NCBI GenBank assembly: GCA_007922225.1
Contig: ML679941.1
Location: 62,968,099-63,032,098 of the forward strand
DNA: 64,000 nt
Direction of reading: 5' to 3'
From: Emydura subglobosa
Lineage: Eukaryota; Chordata; Testudines; Chelidae
The translations under genes and the position numbers were made by a program. Under the pieces are notes generated by a model. The model was given only the letters and a program-made list of their open reading frames with translations, had not been told where the DNA came from and ran no database searches. Of the stretch, positions 59,866 through 64,000 are shown one piece after another; position 1 is the stretch's first letter, and each line of letters opens with the position of its first letter.

Positions 59866-59995
59866 TCCCACTCCTGCAAACACTTATGCACATGCTTAGC
59901 TTTGCTACTGTGAGTTGTCCCACTAAGGTCAATGGGTCAGCTCATGATAGTAAAGTTAAATGCATATGTATTTGCAGGTTCGGGACCCAATGCAA
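59866..59995. repeat. Palindromic interspersed repeat (cctgcaaacacttatgcaca type)
   Basis: The left arm tcctgcaaacacttatgcac, then atgcttagctttgc, is answered on the right by agtaaagttaaatgcatatg, then tatttgcaggttcgggaccc. The centre holds aaggtcaatgggtcag. It is a well-preserved member of the amniote palindrome family. Confidence 0.75.
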
Positions 59996-61593
59996 CACGA
60001 ATTGAAAATTCGAAAGGAGGAACTTGATGGCAGAATGTAATATATTAAATTTGTTTTGCATATATATTCAAGTATTTGATCAAAATTAACTTTTGTAAAT
60101 ACTCCTCTTATAAAAATCATTTGTTAGAATACATATGGAAAGTAGACACAAGAGGAAGTGCCCTAAATGTCTATTTACAGTACATATTTTTGCAGTATTT
60201 GTCCAGAACACTTTTTCCATGTAAACTTACGTATGTTTAAACACAATTAATATTTATATTTGTACCACGTTTGAATTAGTAAACCATAAACTAAGGACAG
60301 AGATGAAAAAAATTGATGGCGGTTAATATATACGATGATGCATAGGGGGAGCATTAAAAAGCAACCACACATGAAAAACAGCCCGAAATACAGTGGATCA
60401 AACATACCACAGGATGTTTTGGAAACATAGCAACACAACAATGGAAACTTTTTATACTCTATTTAACTGAAGCAGAAAACAAATTAATTGATGAAAAAAA
60501 GATGCAGACCATTTAAAACAAAGCAAGCTTTGACCACAATAATTGAATAGAATGGAAACAAGAATCACTTCCAGTTAATGTATCTACTTTTACACGCAAT
60601 ACATTCTACACACAGAGTTTTATAAATAGTTGTCCATAATGGGAACAATCTAAGCCAAATAAGTGGGTGTTAAAGGCTTGAGGCAACTTGCTAGATAGTG
60701 GTGGAATAAAGCTATTCCTTGTATAAAAATTATCATGGTTGTTCTATTATGGACAATATATATTAAACTTATTATTGGGTTCTTTTATCAGCAGTGAAAT
60801 GCTCGCTTTTTTTCTCCTCCCTTCCCCCCAGGACCAGCTGATATAAATTTCCCATTCAACTTGTCAACATTTTCCATAATTTATTTGAATTTTTTGCACT
60901 GAAGTTTTGACTTTAGATAAAGAAATATTAACAAAATTTTCATGAAACTTTTAAAATGTTTTCTGATCAGCTTTCAAGTTGGTTAAATAAATCATGTTTC
61001 AATAATTTTCCCCTACGTTTTGAATATTGAGTAAAAATTTGATCACATTTTCACTTTTTTTTTGCCTTTTCAAGTTATTTATCATTTCAAACTGAATATG
61101 AGTCCACTGCAAATGAAACCCTATGATGTTTATATGCAAGGAATAGCCTGTGGATGATGGTGTGGTTTTACAATCAACGCTATAGATCTAAGCATCATTA
61201 CACAATAACTTTTCTTTTTAATCATGGGATTAAAAGATGTTGGGGTTTTTTTTAATTGGTCTTTTGGTGTATTCAGGTCACATTTTCAAACTTTTCTCCA
61301 CAACCAAGAGGGCTAAAAATGTATTATGTTTTTGTGTGCAAGCTGAGAGTTTCCCATAATCACTTGACTCCAGGAGCTAGGTCTTTAAGAATAGCACCAA
61401 GTATTATGGAACGCTCAATAAAATCATGAGGTTTGGAAACACTGCTTCTCAGTGAGAAAATCATATGAACAGAGGCCGGGAGCAGATAGGTTTGACATCT
61501 CTGAGACACAGACAAACCACCCAGTGGCCACCCCTCATCAACAAAAAGATCTTGATGCCAACTACAGCTAATTATTACTAAAAAAAATTGAGT

Positions 61594-61617
61594 ACCACAC
61601 ACACACACACACACACA
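61594..61617. repeat. (CA)n microsatellite
   Basis: About twelve CA units form a simple repeat. Confidence 0.9.
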
Positions 61618-62869
61618 AAATGTGTTTGTTTTTTGTTAACCTTATCCTAACATAGTGCTATAGTCCAGACTAAAGGGGTTGTGAATTGTAGATCACCAAC
61701 ATAGGGGGGAAAAAACAACCCACAACATATTAAGTCTTTTAATGGACCTACAAGTTCAAAAACCTGCCAGATGGTTAAAAACTATCCATGTTGTCAACCC
61801 TAGCGTCATGACTCTATATCCCTCTGCATTTCCTTGTGCGGTAACTCCTGCACACTAGAAGGCCCAGTCTGCATCTTCCAAATGGAGGAAGCAAAGTGCA
61901 CTGGGAAATTGGAAGAGATTGTGCTTTCTGAGGCACAGGTAATCCTGCAGGGGAGGGGCAGCTCTGCATTGCCCCCCTACACAGGTCATTGTGCAAAATG
62001 CCATCTATTCCCAAATGTGTAATTACATAGCTGCAAGGGTCTTTGTTATTTCTTTGGAAATGCAGGTAGCAAGAAAGTTGAATTCCTTAATTCAGTTTCT
62101 TCCCGCAATTGGATAATTGCATTGATATGAGTTTGTTAAACCCATAGAAACATTAACTTCAGATTATTTTTTTTTCATATTCCTCTTAATGAGTTCTCTA
62201 AAGGGCTCTCTAAATATTCTTAGCTTTTCCTGTTCAGGTGAGAATAACCAACAAAATGAAGTTCACAAACCCAGCTATACATCGTTTGTATTCCTATTTG
62301 CCTTCTCGGGCAAATAGGCTTCTGTTTGGCTATTTGGCTATTAGATCTATTTGGCTTCTAAGCAGATCCAATGCACAAGGAAGGATTAAATGAATGATGA
62401 TGCAGTTTTTCTGAGTAGTAATTTACAACAAACTTATTTGCATTTTGGAATTTTCATTAAGTAAAACAGTCCCATCTCAAATCTTTATGTAGTGCATGCA
62501 ATAAGGCCACTAGTGATATTTCCCATTACAAACCAATCTACTAGCAGTCTGATCTACTCCTCCTACACTTTCCAAGAAAGCTAAAATAAAGAATAACATG
62601 TTTGATTGCAAATGTTTTTTCTTTATTGTAGCAGTAAGTGGAGAAAGGTAAAAAAAAATCACCCCTTGGGCACAGTAGACTTTATATAAAAAAAATAAAT
62701 GTGGAATGTCAACATATCAACCCTATCAGGCAGAAACCATTAAAGTAGCCACCGCATATTCACTGTTGTATGTTACTTTTGTTCTAGAATAAATGGAGGA
62801 TTCCTACCTCAGCCCAACAAGGAAACTTATATTCAGTCTGTTAGGTTTTCTTTTTGAGAAAACATTTGT

Positions 62870-62897
62870 GTCTGTGTGTGTGTGATGGTGTGTGCTA
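62870..62897. repeat. Imperfect (GT)n microsatellite
   Basis: GT units are interrupted by ct and gatg. Confidence 0.75.
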
Positions 62898-63276
62898 TTA
62901 TTGTACAACTTTAAAGTCCTACCTCAACTTTAAAAATCTTATTGTAAAAGGAACCTAGGAATTGCAAACTATTGAACTAATACTCACACTCTGTCCTTTG
63001 GAAATTTGTTCAAGTTCACTCTCATGATTCATGAAGCCCATTAATATATCCTGGCCATGCTCTCAGTTCAAAGAACTGTCTATAATGCTACAATCTTCAC
63101 TTAAATTGCAGTGCTCAAAAACATATTTGACAGTTTCATGGTGTGGATTCCCTCCTGCCCCCCGCCACCTCCCCAAGAAAACCTAAGTTCGTAGCAATTG
63201 CAAATTCTACAAATCTTTCCTCTTCAGCAGCATGATAACTGCATCATCTTGCCAGTCATCTGGCAAACTGCCAGAG

Positions 63277-64000
63277 TTCCTCAAGTGCTTGCTTATGTCC
63301 ATTCCATTGTAGATGCGTGTGTGCCCCCCCATGCATGGTTACCGGAAAACTTTTCCCCTTAGCAGATCCCGTAGGGCCGGTTTTGGTGCCACCTGGAGTC
63401 CTGCGCGCATGGCACGGTATATGAGGTGCTGCCAGCCCTACGTCCTCTCAGTTCCTTCTTTCCACCACTGACGGTTACTGGAACTGCGTTCTTGCTTACT
63501 TTGGCGAGTGCCTCTTAGCTATAGGCTTTTGTTTTTATAAGTACTTTTTAAGTAGCTGTTTAGATAGTTTAGTTTCTGTTGTTGTAGTAGATAGGGTAGT
63601 CCCATTAGGGACCACCACCCAGTATCGAGATATGCCCCGATCTCTGAGCTTTAAGCCTTGTAAAGCCTACGGGAAGGCCTTCCCGATTAGTGACCCCCAC
63701 AAAGACTATTTAAAGTGCCTCTGTCTAGAGGCGGTGTGTCTCTGGAATCTGGCAATAGGCCACAATTTTCACCTGGTGTCTTCTCACCTCCCTGGTATCA
63801 AGAATGCCACATCAGACTGACTCAGCAAGTCCTTTGTACCTTCTCACGAGTGGTCTCTTCACCCGTCAGTTACTGACATGATCTTCTGTAGATGGGGGTT
63901 TCCCCAAGTGGATCTCTTCACCTCCCAGGTCAACAAGAAGTGCAATCAGTTCTTCTCCTTTCAAGGGTGGGACGAGGGAGCTGTGTCAGATGCCTTCTTC
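63277..64000 (+). mobile_element. DIRS element with large internal deletion, cut by the window end
   Basis: The left ITR starts near gttcctcaagtgcttgctta (compare gttctctctttgagtgattg in the intact copy). It can be followed through ccttctttccaccactgacg and a TATA-like cacggtatatgagg. The 5' leader is also kept (agatagtttagtttctgttg). After 90 bases of Gag the sequence jumps to the RNase H tail, so about 4.2 kb of the intact layout is missing. It then continues through the methyltransferase region to the window edge. Divergence is intermediate between the other two copies. Confidence 0.88.
63632..64000 (+). pseudogene. Gag N-terminus fused in frame to RNase H tail and methyltransferase region
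   Basis: The ATG at 63632 opens MPRSLSFKPCKAYGKAFPIS, then DPHKDYLKCL (Gag start, some cysteines lost). It passes without frame change into EAVCLWNLAIGHNFHLVSSH, then LPGIKNATSD (RNase H tail). A TGA at 63818-63820 stands where the intact copy has CGA (Arg), the typical decay of a CpG. The same frame then reads on as WGFPQVDLF near 63896, GAVSDAFF at the edge. The join lies near 63717-63728, where both parental parts carry a short GCCT-like stretch. Confidence 0.85.

Larger units (their letters stand above)
52399..63276. other. Intergenic region, mostly unique AT-rich DNA
   Basis: No exon or gene was recognised. It holds a Tigger-like remnant, a SINE, a CTGAC-rich block, palindromic repeats and dinucleotide runs, all listed separately. 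A further palindromic repeat remnant lies near 52790-52860. The longer open frames (52043-52384, 53767-54030) show no family and partly overlap DIRS remnants. Confidence 0.6.

Overview
The window is amniote nuclear DNA, most likely from a turtle (Testudines), with a crocodilian as the less likely alternative. The evidence is AT-rich sequence with spliced exons and long introns, CR1 LINE remnants on both strands, tRNA-derived SINEs with a MIR-like body, several MITE families of the reptile type, and three DIRS-type tyrosine-recombinase retrotransposons. No prokaryotic gene, tRNA, rRNA or CRISPR array was seen.

The one host gene is the 3' half of METTL25 on the plus strand. Seven coding exons are readable (12979-13073, 16213-16242, 18664-18737, 23210-23303, 39931-40005, 40610-40681, 42272-42358). 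All have AG/GT borders and compatible phases. The stop is TAG at 42356-42358 and a poly(A) signal lies at 42512-42517. The exons coding for the start and the SAM-binding core were not found and probably lie upstream of the window.

The most striking object is a nearly intact 6.6 kb DIRS element at about 23546-30162. It sits in a METTL25 intron in the sense direction, 242 bp after a splice donor. It has inverted terminal repeats (ITRs), an internal complementary region (ICR) that joins the complements of both outer ends, a 975-codon Gag-like ORF, an RT/RNase H/methyltransferase ORF and a tyrosine recombinase. One extra G in an eight-G run knocks the RNase H-methyltransferase frame into the recombinase frame, giving a 1050-codon fused ORF.

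Two more DIRS copies lie downstream, also on the plus strand. The copy at about 48440-52398 is old, shortened and full of frameshifts, but its Gag N-terminus, RT, RNase H, methyltransferase, recombinase, ICR and right end can still be followed. The copy from about 63277 to the window end has lost roughly the Gag-to-RNase H interior, so the Gag N-terminus is fused in frame to the RNase H tail. The rest of the window is intronic or intergenic DNA with CR1, SINE, MITE and LTR-like remnants.

DIRS elements are a known class, so the novelty here is in the details: the G-run frame switch, the deletion derivative, a GGCACCG motif repeated in two reading frames of gag, and a consensus splice donor at the element's right end.
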